Positions 27,290 through 36,072 of a stretch of 64,000 nt of DNA are shown one piece after another. The stretch's first letter is position 1, and every line of letters starts with the position of its first letter. Made by a program: the position numbers and the translations under genes. The DNA comes from a beta proteobacterium AAP51. GTDB lineage: Bacteria > Pseudomonadota > Gammaproteobacteria > Burkholderiales > Burkholderiaceae_C. The notes beneath the pieces are model-generated. The model worked only from the letters and a program-made list of their open reading frames with translations, did no database searches and was not told the DNA's origin. The stretch lies in assembly GCA_001295905.1 (NCBI GenBank), contig LJHT01000051.1:37413-101412 (forward strand), given 5' to 3'.

Positions 27290-28360
27290 ATGCACGCCGC
27301 GCTGGCCCGAGCCCAGGCCTTCGCCACCCGCTACGGCCTGCAGTGCCCGGTGCTGATGGCGCCCATGGCGGGCGCGAGCCCGGTGCCGCTGGCGCTGGCC
27401 GTGGCCCAGGCCGGCGGCATGGGGGCGCTGGGTGCCTTGCTGCTGAGCCCTGCGGCCATCGCCGAATGGGTGGCGAAGTTCCGCGCAGGGGGTGGCGGTG
27501 CCTTGCAGATCAACCTGTGGGTGCCCGACCCGCCGCCGCGGCGTGATGCGGTGCTCGAGGCTGCCCTGCGTGAATTCCTGGGCCGCCACGGCCCGCCGGT
27601 GCCCGCCGAGGCGGCCGAGGTCCAGCTGCAGGACTTCGACGCCCAGTGCCAGGCCCTGCTGGCCGCCCGGCCCATGGCGGTGTCTTCCATCATGGGCCTG
27701 TTGCCGCCGGCTTTCGTGGCGCAGCTGAAGGCCGCGGGCATCGCCTGGTTCGCCAACGTCACCACGGTGGCCGAGGCGCGCGCGGCCGAGGCGGCCGGCG
27801 CCGATGTCATCGTCGCCCAGGGCGCGGAAGCCGGCGGGCACCGGGGCGCCTTTGTCGCCGAGCGCGCGCGTGAAGAGGCCGTGGGCCTGTTCGCCTTGCT
27901 GCCGCAGGTGGTGGACGCCGTGCGCCTGCCGGTGGTGGCCACCGGCGGCGTGGCCGACGCGCGGGGGGTGGCGGCCGCACTGCTGCTGGGCGCCAGCGCC
28001 GTGCAGCCTGGCACGGCCTGGCTGCGCACGCCCGAAGCTGCCATCGCCCCGGCCTGGGCCGAGGGCCTGGCCCGCGCCACGCCCGAAGGCACGCAACTCA
28101 CCCGCGCTTTCTCAGGCCGCTGCGGCCGGGCCTTGAGCACGGCCTACGTGCAGGCGGCGGCCGCTTCCGGCGCCCCCGAGCCCGCGCCTTACCCGGTGCA
28201 GCGCGGCCTGACGGCGCCGATGCGCGAAGCCGCGTTGGCCGCTGACGACCTGCAGTATCTTCAAGCCTGGGCCGGGCAGGCCGCCGCACTGGCGCAGCCC
28301 CTGCCTGCCGGCGAACTGCTGCGAAGCCTGTGGAGCGGCGCCCGCGAGCTGCTGGGCTGA
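27290..28360 (+). CDS. Nitronate monooxygenase / 2-nitropropane dioxygenase family
   Basis: A 356-residue FMN-dependent TIM barrel. The N-terminus shows CPVLMAPMAG; the flavin-phosphate region has AQGAEAGGH, with the His typical of this family, and VVATGGVADARG follows. Known members oxidise alkyl nitronates such as propionate 3-nitronate. The open frame begins far upstream inside the preceding gene; ATG 27290 matches the family start. A strong hairpin follows the stop. Confidence 0.87.
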   Translation: MHAALARAQAFATRYGLQCPVLMAPMAGASPVPLALAVAQAGGMGALGALLLSPAAIAEWVAKFRAGGGGALQINLWVPDPPPRRDAVLEAALREFLGRHGPPVPAEAAEVQLQDFDAQCQALLAARPMAVSSIMGLLPPAFVAQLKAAGIAWFANVTTVAEARAAEAAGADVIVAQGAEAGGHRGAFVAERAREEAVGLFALLPQVVDAVRLPVVATGGVADARGVAAALLLGASAVQPGTAWLRTPEAAIAPAWAEGLARATPEGTQLTRAFSGRCGRALSTAYVQAAAASGAPEPAPYPVQRGLTAPMREAALAADDLQYLQAWAGQAAALAQPLPAGELLRSLWSGARELLG

Positions 28361-28367
28361 GCCGGCA

Positions 28368-28393
28368 CGCGCAAGGCCGGAAGGCCTTGCGCG
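28368..28393. terminator. 11-bp perfect hairpin between convergent genes
   Basis: CGCGCAAGGCC (28368-28378) and GGCCTTGCGCG (28383-28393) pair perfectly around a GGAA tetraloop. It lies 7 bases after the nitronate monooxygenase stop and 46 bases from the stop of the convergent diguanylate cyclase gene. There is no T-tract, but position and symmetry suggest a bidirectional transcription end. Confidence 0.6.
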
Positions 28394-28439
28394 GCTGGCG
28401 AAGGCCGAGCGGCGACTTCACGCCTCTCGGCTGAGGGCG

Positions 28440-29627
28440 TCAGCCGCCTTCTTGAGGTGACGGCGGGCTGCTTTCCGCGCTGACGGGCGCCTCCACGCGG
28501 TTGCGCCCATGGCGCTTGGCGCGGTAGAGCGCTTCGTCGGCGGTCTTGAGATGGGTTTCCCATTGCTCGACCTGCAGGAAGGGCGCAGACACACCCACGC
28601 TGACCGTGCAGCGCAGCAAGGGGCCGTCGGGCAGCGGCAACTGCATCGCCGCGACCTCGCCGCGCAGCCGTTCGGCCAGCGCCAGCGCCTGCTCGCTCGT
28701 CAGGCCCCCGGCGGCCAGCAGGAACTCTTCACCACCCAGGCGTGCGACGAAGTCGGCGCCCCGCACCTGGGCCATCAGCAGCCGGGCCACGGCCTGCAGC
28801 AGCCGGTCGCCGGCGGCGTGGCCGTGGCGGTCGTTCACCGCCTTGAAGTGGTCGATGTCGGCCAGCAGCCACACCAGCGGCTGCTGCGTTCGCGCCGCGA
28901 AGTGGCGGCGCACGGCCTGCTGCAGGCCGTTGCGGTTGAGGGCGCCCGTCAACGGGTCGTGGATGGCCAGTTGCTGAAGCTGGCTGTTCAGGCGCACGAA
29001 CATCCACCACAGCACGCTGGGCCCCATCAACAGGATGCAGATGGACGACAGCGCGTAGTAGCCCTGGGCGGTGGGCCCGGCGAACAGGGTGTCCACGCCG
29101 CGCCAGGCGGCATCGCCGGCACGCAGCAGGGTGGCAGCGCCCAGCAGGCCCGCCACGCCCAGCATCAGGCGCTGGGCGGCGCGTTCGGCAGCCGGCAGCG
29201 TGCGCGAGCCGCGCCAGGCCAGCCAGGCCATGCCTGCGTACAGCAAGCCCAGCGTGCTGTTCAGCATGATGTGGCGCGCCTGCTGGCCGTAGAGGTGGGT
29301 GAGCGTCACCTGCACCAGCGCAAAGGCCGCAGCCACCAGCAGCCAGGGTTTCAGGGGCAGTGCCGCCTGCAGCAGGTAGCGCCTCTGGCCATGCAGGAAC
29401 AGGCCGGCAGCCAGTACCATCACCCCATCGGCCAGCAGCACCATGGGGTGGTCGCTGGCCATGCCCAGGGTGAGCCGCAGCACGAAAGCGGCCGCGAAGA
29501 GGCCGGTGCTGGCGGCGCAGAAAAGCAGCGCCTGCTGGCCCTGGGTGCGCCGCGCGATCAAGGCGATGAGCGCGCTGGTCACCGCCAGGTTGAGCGTCAT
29601 CAGCACGACGGCAGTGCGGGGGTCCAT
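28440..29627 (-). CDS. Membrane-anchored diguanylate cyclase
   Basis: The 395-residue protein has an N-terminal membrane domain with about six to seven hydrophobic helices (1-212) and a C-terminal GGDEF domain. The active-site loop is GGEEF (298-302), preceded by DIDHFKAVND, and an intact RxxD inhibitory site (RGAD, 289-292) lies at the standard distance. It should therefore make c-di-GMP and be subject to product inhibition. It lies downstream of chaN on the same strand, about 100 bases away. Confidence 0.92.
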   Translation of the reverse strand: MDPRTAVVLMTLNLAVTSALIALIARRTQGQQALLFCAASTGLFAAAFVLRLTLGMASDHPMVLLADGVMVLAAGLFLHGQRRYLLQAALPLKPWLLVAAAFALVQVTLTHLYGQQARHIMLNSTLGLLYAGMAWLAWRGSRTLPAAERAAQRLMLGVAGLLGAATLLRAGDAAWRGVDTLFAGPTAQGYYALSSICILLMGPSVLWWMFVRLNSQLQQLAIHDPLTGALNRNGLQQAVRRHFAARTQQPLVWLLADIDHFKAVNDRHGHAAGDRLLQAVARLLMAQVRGADFVARLGGEEFLLAAGGLTSEQALALAERLRGEVAAMQLPLPDGPLLRCTVSVGVSAPFLQVEQWETHLKTADEALYRAKRHGRNRVEAPVSAESSPPSPQEGG

Positions 29628-29728
29628 GCGGGTTCAGCGGACCTGGAGAAAAGCCTGGCGCAGCGGGACAGGCCGGCCAAGCGTGCCTGCAAAGGCGAGT
29701 CTGCACCGTGCAGCCACGTCGCCTGGCC

Positions 29729-30568
29729 TCAGCGCCGCGGTTCGGGTGCAGGCCCGGGCACCGTGCGCCGCATCTTTTCGCAAGGGTCGGGCCGGGCCTG
29801 TGCGGCGGTGAACACGCGCCGGTCGTAGGCGGCCTGGGTGTCGCCGGTCTCGAGCATGCCGATGGCTTCGGACCGCGCCCGCACGGCCGGCGGCAGCCAG
29901 TGCGGTGCGCCGACGTCCACACGCACGTGGCCGTTGCCGGCCAGCAGCACCACGCCGCGGGCGCTGTGGGTTTCCAGCACGCGGGCCATGAACTGGTCGC
30001 GCGCCACCTGGGCCAGCGCCATGCGGCGCGCGGTGGCGGCGTCGAGCAGGCCGCAGTGGCTGGCTTCGATGGCCGCGGCCTGCTGCGCCATCAGCGCTTC
30101 GGGCACCTCGGCCTGGAAGCCGGTGGCGGCCAGGCCTTCGCGCATCACGCGGCGCGCTTCTTCGCGGCCCACGTTCGCGGCCACGATGGGCAGGCCGTGT
30201 TTCAGCGCCGCTTCGATGAAGGGCTCGTAGTGCGGCCAGTGCCAGCCGGGGCCACCGGCTGCGGCCACCAGGGCTTGCGCCTCGGGCCGCGGCTGCTGCG
30301 CCAGCAGGCGGTCGATGACGGGCTGCTGCGTGCGGTCGAACTGTTCCATCGCCAGCACGGGCCGGGCGCCGCGGGCCAGCAGGGCTTCGAAGGCGGCCAG
30401 GCGCAGGGCGTGCTGCTCGGCGTTGTCGTGCACCTCGCCCAGCAGCACCACCGGCAGCCGCAGCTGCAGCAGCTGAGGCGGCGCCGTGGTGCTGCAGGCG
30501 GCCAGTGCGGCCACCACCAGCGCCAGCGTTGCGGCCCGGGCCTGGCGGGCGGGGCGCCGCGTGTGCAT
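29729..30568 (-). CDS. ChaN family lipoprotein
   Basis: The 279-residue product has a lipoprotein signal ending LAALAAC (lipidated Cys25), then a DUF399/ChaN domain: VVLLGEVHDNAEQH near the start, AMEQFDR, and a final VVLLAGNGHVRVDVG. ChaN of Campylobacter binds haem as a dimer at the membrane; a role in iron or haem handling is inference. The ATG overlaps the stop of the S9 peptidase gene by one base (TGATG), so the two are coupled. Confidence 0.87.
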   Translation of the reverse strand: MHTRRPARQARAATLALVVAALAACSTTAPPQLLQLRLPVVLLGEVHDNAEQHALRLAAFEALLARGARPVLAMEQFDRTQQPVIDRLLAQQPRPEAQALVAAAGGPGWHWPHYEPFIEAALKHGLPIVAANVGREEARRVMREGLAATGFQAEVPEALMAQQAAAIEASHCGLLDAATARRMALAQVARDQFMARVLETHSARGVVLLAGNGHVRVDVGAPHWLPPAVRARSEAIGMLETGDTQAAYDRRVFTAAQARPDPCEKMRRTVPGPAPEPRR

Positions 30569-32673
30569 CAGGGCTTCAGCGTCTGCTGCACGAACTGCAT
30601 CAGCGCGGCGAAGTAGTAGTCGGCGTTCTCGCGGCGCGCGAAGCCGTGGCCTTCGTTGTCGGCCAGCAGGTACCACACGGGCGTGCCGCGGGCCTGCAGG
30701 CTGCGCACGATCTGCTCGCTCTCCGTCCAGGGCACGCGCGGGTCGTTCTTGCCCTGCACCACCATCAAGGGCTTGGTGATCTTGGCGGCGTGCGTCAGCG
30801 GCGAGATGTCCTGCAGGAACTGGCGCATGGCGGGGTCGCGCTCGTCGCCGTACTCCACGCGGCGCAGGTCGCGGCGGTAGCTCTCGGTGTTCTCCAGGAA
30901 GCTGACGAAGTTGCTGATGCCCACCACGCTCACCGCGCCGGCAATGCGGTCGGCCAGCCGGGTGCTGGCGGCCAGCGCCATGTAGCCGCCGTAGCTGCCA
31001 CCCTGAACCAGCACGCGCTGGGCGTCCAGGCGCGGGTGCGTGGTCATCCAGTCGATGGCGGTGCCCATGTCCTTCACCGAGTCTTCGCGCAGGCGGCCGT
31101 TGTCCAGCGAGAGGAAGGTCTTGCCGTAGCCGCTGCTGCCACGCACGTTGGGCTCGAACAGGGCCACACCCATCTCCAGCACCAGGTGGTTCCAGCGGCC
31201 CTGCCAGCCCAGCTTGCTTTGCGCCTCGGGCCCGCCGTGCACCTGCATCAGCACCGGCCGGCGGCCGGTGAAGCGCGCCGGCGGCAGGGTGAGGATGCCG
31301 CTGATCTCGCGCCCGTCGAAGCTCTTCCAGCGCACCACCTGGGGCTCGGGCAGCTCGGCCAGGTTCAGGCCTTCGGCGCCGGCAGGTTGTGTCCATGCGG
31401 TGACGGTGCCGGTGTTCAGCTGCAGCGTGTGGATCTGCGCCGGCCCGCGCGTGCTGTTCGAGACCAGCGCCAGTTCCAGCTCGCGCGGGTGGAACTCGGC
31501 GCGGGTGATGCTGCCGCCCGGCAGGGGCTGGGCCGCGGGAATGCGCTTTTCCAGGCCGTTCGTGGCGTCGAGCAGACGCAGGGTGTCGCGGCCGTCGACG
31601 TTGGCGATGTAGGCCATCAGGCGGCCGTCCTGGCTGGCGCTGCCGGAAGTCACGTCCCAGGGCGTGCGGGACGACAGGCGCTGGATCTGGCCGCTGGCTA
31701 TGTCCACGCGCATGAGCTCGCGGAACTCGCTGGAACGGTCGCTCATGAAGTAGATCGCGCGGCCATCCGCCGACCAGCCGCCCACCAGGTGCGTGGCCTT
31801 GAGGGTTTCGCCGGCCGCCGGCAGCAGCTGGCGGCGCTGGCCGCTGGCCAGGTCCATCAACCACACTTCCGACTCGGTGGCCGAGACGTAGCGCGTCAAG
31901 GCCAGCTGCTGGCTGTCGGGCGAGACATCGCCGCCGAACCAGCCGCCGCCGGGCAGTTCGGCCAGCACGCGCGGCGGCGTGGCGCCCAGCGGGTCCATCA
32001 GAGACAGCGTGGTGCTGATCTGCGCGCGGCTGCCGCCGCTGGCGGTGCGGTCCAGCGGCACCGAAGTCACCAGCACGCGCGGGCTGGGCGCCTTCACCCA
32101 GGCCATGGCGGCGTGGCGCTGGCCATCGGCGGTGAAGCGGGTGGCCACGCGGGTGTCGGGGTTCAGGTGGTAGAGCTGGAAGGCCTCGTCGCCGCCCCGG
32201 CCGCGCGCGAAGATGATGTAGCGGCCTTCGGTGGGTTCGTAGCTGGCGCCGGCGACGGGGTCGGCGCCGTCGGTCAGCGGCTCCAGCGGCGCCATGGGCG
32301 CACGCAGGCGGAAGAGCTGGGTGGTGCTGGCGCCGGGCACGCGGTGCGAGACCAGCATCTCGCGGCGCGTGGGGTGCCAGTCGACCAGGCCGTGCCCGGC
32401 CACCAGGCTGTAGCGCTGCGCGGCTTGCAGGGGGCCGGCCGGCAAGGCAGGCACGCCTTCGATGCGCACCGCGGGCGGCACGGGCAGCACGGCAGCGGGT
32501 GCTGCTGCCGGCGAAGCAGTGAGGGCTGTTGGCGGCGCGGCAGGGGCCGCCGCAGGGGTGGCGCCCGACGGCGCGGCGCCAGAGGCGGGCAGGGGCGGCG
32601 TCGAGCAGCCGACCAAAAGACCGATCGCCGCAAAAGCGGCGATCAGCAGGGTGTGACGGGGTTTGAGCTTCAT
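30568..32673 (-). CDS. S9 family (prolyl oligopeptidase-type) peptidase, lipoprotein
   Basis: The 701-residue protein begins with a lipoprotein signal (LLVGC, Cys23) and a long Ala/Pro-rich linker (about 25-65). A beta-propeller region with repeated GWSADGRAIYF-like blades follows, then a C-terminal alpha/beta hydrolase domain. The catalytic triad is Ser560 (GGSYGGY), Asp644 (GKNDPRVP) and His676 (EGHGF). It resembles dipeptidyl/acylaminoacyl peptidases and is probably anchored in the outer membrane or periplasm. It is coupled to chaN downstream. Confidence 0.9.
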   Translation of the reverse strand: MKLKPRHTLLIAAFAAIGLLVGCSTPPLPASGAAPSGATPAAAPAAPPTALTASPAAAPAAVLPVPPAVRIEGVPALPAGPLQAAQRYSLVAGHGLVDWHPTRREMLVSHRVPGASTTQLFRLRAPMAPLEPLTDGADPVAGASYEPTEGRYIIFARGRGGDEAFQLYHLNPDTRVATRFTADGQRHAAMAWVKAPSPRVLVTSVPLDRTASGGSRAQISTTLSLMDPLGATPPRVLAELPGGGWFGGDVSPDSQQLALTRYVSATESEVWLMDLASGQRRQLLPAAGETLKATHLVGGWSADGRAIYFMSDRSSEFRELMRVDIASGQIQRLSSRTPWDVTSGSASQDGRLMAYIANVDGRDTLRLLDATNGLEKRIPAAQPLPGGSITRAEFHPRELELALVSNSTRGPAQIHTLQLNTGTVTAWTQPAGAEGLNLAELPEPQVVRWKSFDGREISGILTLPPARFTGRRPVLMQVHGGPEAQSKLGWQGRWNHLVLEMGVALFEPNVRGSSGYGKTFLSLDNGRLREDSVKDMGTAIDWMTTHPRLDAQRVLVQGGSYGGYMALAASTRLADRIAGAVSVVGISNFVSFLENTESYRRDLRRVEYGDERDPAMRQFLQDISPLTHAAKITKPLMVVQGKNDPRVPWTESEQIVRSLQARGTPVWYLLADNEGHGFARRENADYYFAALMQFVQQTLKP

Positions 32674-32699
32674 GCCGACATGCTAGCCGGCCTGCAGCC

Positions 32700-32716
32700 G
32701 CGGAGCATCGCTCCGC
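32700..32716. terminator. Short hairpin between Tim44-like and S9 peptidase genes
   Basis: GCGGAGC and GCTCCGC form a perfect 7-bp stem with a 3-base loop in the 61-base gap. With no T-run it is a weak terminator or a processing site at most. Confidence 0.35.
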
Positions 32717-32734
32717 CCCTTGTCAGGGCACCGG

Positions 32735-33733
32735 TCAGTTCATTTGCTCGATGCCGGCAATGGCCCACGAGCGGCTGTCGTCGTGCGGCTTCACCAGATG
32801 CCAGACCTCGTTGAAGTCGACGGCATCGGCGCCCTTTTCCTCGACCACGCGGCCGTGGAAGCGCACGCTGACGATCTGGCGGTCGGCTTCGTTGGCCACA
32901 TCCAGCACTTCGGCTTCGACCTGCTGCACGTCGGTGTGCTGGGCTTCGCTGCCGCGCTCGAGGATGTCCATGCGCAGCGAGGCGAAGAGCTCGGGCGTGG
33001 TGAAGCGCTTCAGGTCGTCGAGGTCGGCGGTGTCGTGGGCAGCCTGCAGGCGGATGAAGATCATCTTCGCGGTGCGCGCGAAACCTTCGGCGTCGAAGGC
33101 GGCGGGCACGAAGGCCGCAGCCACGGGCGCTGCAGCGGCCGCGGTGGGCGCGGTGCTGGCCGGAGCTTCAAAGCCGGTGGGCGCGGCGGCGGCCGGCTCG
33201 TTGTAGGCGGTGCGCTGCACAGGCGCCTGCTCGGCGCGCGGCGCGGCTTGCCAGGGCGCGGCGGTGTTGCCCGCAGCGCCAGCACCAGCGCCGGCGCCAG
33301 CCAGGGCAGGCTGGCGGGCCATGTTGCCACCACCGAAGCGGCGCATCAGGAACACGACCAGGGCCACCACGGCCACGGCCAACAGGGCCAGCATCAGGAA
33401 GTTGGCGAAGGCTTCGCCCATGCCCAGGTGGCTCATCAGGGCCACCAGGCCCAGGCCGGCAGCCAGGCCGGCGATGGGGCCCATCCAGCTGCGCTTGGCG
33501 GCCGCTGCGGGGGCGGCGCCGGCCGCGGCTGCTGCCGCGTTGTTCGGGGCGGCTTGCTGGCCCTGGGCCGGCGTGGCGGGCTTGGCCGGGGTGGCGTCGG
33601 GGGCGGTGCGGGCCGGCATGTCGCGCTGCATGCCGGAAGACTTCGAGCCACCCAGGCGCTTCGCCTCGGCCTCGAAGGGCAGGCTGGTGGTGAACACGGC
33701 CAGCGCCAGGGCGCCGATCAACCAGGTTTTCAT
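32735..33733 (-). CDS. Tim44-like domain membrane protein
   Basis: The 332-residue protein has a signal peptide (about 1-24, ending AEA), an Ala/Pro-rich spacer, one or two hydrophobic helices (about 87-132), a second low-complexity spacer, and a C-terminal Tim44-like domain (about 215-330). The C-terminal domain shows FIRLQAAHDTADLDDLKRFTTP followed by a VHF/EVW-type core. Bacterial Tim44-like proteins are of unknown function. It is divergent from the unrecognised exported protein gene. Confidence 0.85.
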   Translation of the reverse strand: MKTWLIGALALAVFTTSLPFEAEAKRLGGSKSSGMQRDMPARTAPDATPAKPATPAQGQQAAPNNAAAAAAGAAPAAAAKRSWMGPIAGLAAGLGLVALMSHLGMGEAFANFLMLALLAVAVVALVVFLMRRFGGGNMARQPALAGAGAGAGAAGNTAAPWQAAPRAEQAPVQRTAYNEPAAAAPTGFEAPASTAPTAAAAAPVAAAFVPAAFDAEGFARTAKMIFIRLQAAHDTADLDDLKRFTTPELFASLRMDILERGSEAQHTDVQQVEAEVLDVANEADRQIVSVRFHGRVVEEKGADAVDFNEVWHLVKPHDDSRSWAIAGIEQMN

Positions 33734-33983
33734 GGAAGCAATTTCCTCTTGCAGTGAACCGAAGCTTGCACACAGCGCAGGCGGGGGCCCCCACCTACAT
33801 CACGCGCGAGTGTCGGGCAGGCACCGCCGGCACGCCAAGTGGCCGGCTCATGGCCTTGCCTGGGCTGCGGGTTACAAATCGGCGCCCCCTGCGTTGTGAG
33901 TGATGCGACACTGGCTGCGCTGTGCGTTGTTGCGAGATACGCCCGCACAAAGCCCTGTCAGCGCAAGGCAGAATGCGGCGGAG

Positions 33984-35174
33984 ATGGAAAAAGCTGCAAG
34001 CAAGCGTATCGGCCTGCCTCGCTCCCTGGCACGGGTCTGCGCCCACGCTTTGGTGCCCGCCCTGCTGCTGGCCGCGGGCAGCCCGCCGGCGCAGGCCGAC
34101 CGGGCCTTCGAGCGCGACCTGTTCAAGACCCGGTTCGAGCAGGAAGTGAAGTTCCGCGCCGCGGCCATCCACGTGGCCTGGGGCGCCGAGGCGCTGTGCG
34201 ATGCCACCACGCAGATCGAACCCTTCGTGCTGCTGTCGGTGCATGCCATGCGACGCCGCCTGGACGACCGCGACCTGGCGCTGTTCCGCGAGGTCACGGG
34301 CATGGACGACAAGTGGCGCGTGGTGTGGGCCGACGAAGCCGCGCCGGACGAACTGCAGATGCGCGACGTCGTCACCCATGTGAACGGCCGGCCGCTGCCG
34401 GCCGGCGGCACGCGCTTCGAGATGGGCGCGCTGTTCCGCGGTGGCTCGATGATGTCGAACGACGACGGTGGCTTCTGGGAAGTGATGCTGAAGGCGCGCA
34501 AGGAGGCCAGCGAAGGCAAGCCCATGACGCTGGCGCTGGAAGGCGGCCGCAAGCTCACGGTGGAAACGCAGAAGGGCTGTGCCGGCAGCGTGACCGCCAG
34601 TTCCTTCGACAACGACCCCGACACCTTCTGGCGCCAGGGCACCCAGCGCGCCAAGATTCCGGCTAACGCCATGATCGAAGCACAAAGTGCGGACGAGTTT
34701 CGTTGGCTAGCGGCCTTCGGCACCTACTTCCAGGCCAGCCAGGGTGCCATCCAGGCCTCTCAGCGCAGCGAGGGTGTGAGCAACGGCTTCCTCGTCGGCA
34801 AGATCCTCGCGTTGGCGCTGCCGGGTGCTGGCATGCTGCTTTCGGCGGCCGAGGCCCAGGCCGAGAAGGCCATTGCGGTGGACGGCATCGTCGGCAGTGC
34901 CGACCTCTTCGCCAACGAAGTGGTGGCCTCGCTGGGCGGCGACCCCGCGGCGGGCCTGCGCCTGACCGAGCGGCTGCTGGCGCGGGGCATCAAGGTCGAC
35001 GCGGTGATGATGGACGAGTTCCGCCGCAGCAATGCCGCGAGCCACGCGAAGCAGATCCAGGCCATCCAGGCGGCGCAGGCCGAACGCGAGCGCGCCGAGT
35101 TGCGTGCGCAGGAAGACGCCGAACGGCTCAAGCAGCTGCTCTTGCCGCCCTTGCTGACGCCTTTGCTGAAGTAG
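33984..35174 (+). CDS. Exported protein of unknown function with a PDZ-like segment
   Basis: With ATG 33984 (GGCGGAG ahead of it) the product has 396 residues and a signal peptide cleaved after about residue 38 (AQA). A segment LQMRDVVTHVNGRPLPAGG resembles the core of a PDZ domain. The middle has an invariant-looking GFLVGKILALALPGAGMLL hydrophobic stretch, and the end is Gln/Ala/Glu-rich and coiled-coil-like. It distantly recalls PDZ-containing M48 peptidases, but no HExxH zinc motif exists. I do not recognise it. The frame is also open to 33900, with no better start. Confidence 0.65.
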   Translation: MEKAASKRIGLPRSLARVCAHALVPALLLAAGSPPAQADRAFERDLFKTRFEQEVKFRAAAIHVAWGAEALCDATTQIEPFVLLSVHAMRRRLDDRDLALFREVTGMDDKWRVVWADEAAPDELQMRDVVTHVNGRPLPAGGTRFEMGALFRGGSMMSNDDGGFWEVMLKARKEASEGKPMTLALEGGRKLTVETQKGCAGSVTASSFDNDPDTFWRQGTQRAKIPANAMIEAQSADEFRWLAAFGTYFQASQGAIQASQRSEGVSNGFLVGKILALALPGAGMLLSAAEAQAEKAIAVDGIVGSADLFANEVVASLGGDPAAGLRLTERLLARGIKVDAVMMDEFRRSNAASHAKQIQAIQAAQAERERAELRAQEDAERLKQLLLPPLLTPLLK

Positions 35175-35213
35175 CGCGGCCCACGCTGGGGCGCGGCACA
35201 GCCTCGGTGCTGC

Positions 35214-36014
35214 TCAGGCCCCGGCCAGCAGGCCCAGCCACTCGTGCAGGGCGTAGTTGGTGTCGTCCAGGTAGTCTGCCCTTGGCAGCCAGTCGCTGGC
35301 GCGCAGGCGGCCGGGGTTGGGCAGGCTCATCGGCGCCGGCACGATGACCAGGTTGCTGCCTGTGGCCGCGCGTTCAAAGTTCCGCACGGCGCGCTGCATG
35401 TGCAGGTCGTGGGTCACCAGCACGATGCGCTCGATGCCATCGGCGCGCAGCAGGGCCACGGTGCGCAAGGCATTCTCGCGGGTGTCGCGGCTTTCGCTCT
35501 CCACCCAGCGCAGCGGGCGGTTGTATTCGCGCTCGGCCACGCGTGCGGCAATCTCGCCTTCGCTGGCGCCTTCCAGCGCGCCATGGCCCACGCCGCCGCT
35601 GAAGGCCACCGGCAGCGATGTCGCGCGCGCCAGCCACAGGCCGTAGCGCAGCCGCTCGGCGCCGAGCGGGTTCAGCGTCGACATGCCGTACTCGGGCGCA
35701 TAGGCCCGCCGCCCGCCGCCCAGCACCACGATGGCGGTGCGCGGCGCGCGCTTCAGCTCGTTGAGCGTGGCTTCGCTCAGGGCCGGCGGCGGCTGCGTGA
35801 GCCAGCGCCCGAGCGCGCCGCTCACTGCCCCCGTGCAGGCCAGGTAGAGGCTGGTCACCCCCAGCAGGATGAGCAGCCACGCCAGCAGCCGGCGCGTGAA
35901 CATCAGCCGCGCGCCCACCAGCACCAGCAGCAGCATGGGCACGGGAGGCAGCAGCAGCATCTTCGCGAAGGGCTTCCAGCCTTCGATGCCCAGCGACAGG
36001 AAGATCTCGTTCAT
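35214..36014 (-). CDS. YdcF/ElyC family (DUF218) membrane protein
   Basis: The 266-residue protein has two N-terminal transmembrane helices (about 15-35 and 42-65) and a DUF218 domain: [32 protein letters not shown] and [11 protein letters not shown]. ElyC in E. coli affects envelope biogenesis; YdcF binds SAM in vitro. Its physiological role here is unknown. It starts 58 bases after the gcdH stop on the same strand. Confidence 0.88.
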   Translation of the reverse strand: MNEIFLSLGIEGWKPFAKMLLLPPVPMLLLVLVGARLMFTRRLLAWLLILLGVTSLYLACTGAVSGALGRWLTQPPPALSEATLNELKRAPRTAIVVLGGGRRAYAPEYGMSTLNPLGAERLRYGLWLARATSLPVAFSGGVGHGALEGASEGEIAARVAEREYNRPLRWVESESRDTRENALRTVALLRADGIERIVLVTHDLHMQRAVRNFERAATGSNLVIVPAPMSLPNPGRLRASDWLPRADYLDDTNYALHEWLGLLAGA

Positions 36015-36072
36015 CGAAAGCCCGGCCCGCAGCCGGCTTTGCCTGGCACGACCCGCGGCTTCACCCGCGGCT

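Noticed and set aside
29628..29728. Terminator between chaN and the diguanylate cyclase gene
   Set aside because: I see only weak imperfect pairing and no T-run. Co-transcription or a separate promoter are both possible.
33734..33983. Small genes or promoters in the 250-base gap between Tim44-like and the exported protein
   Set aside because: The frame open to 33900 has no ribosome site or similarity, and no clear -35/-10 pair was found on either strand.
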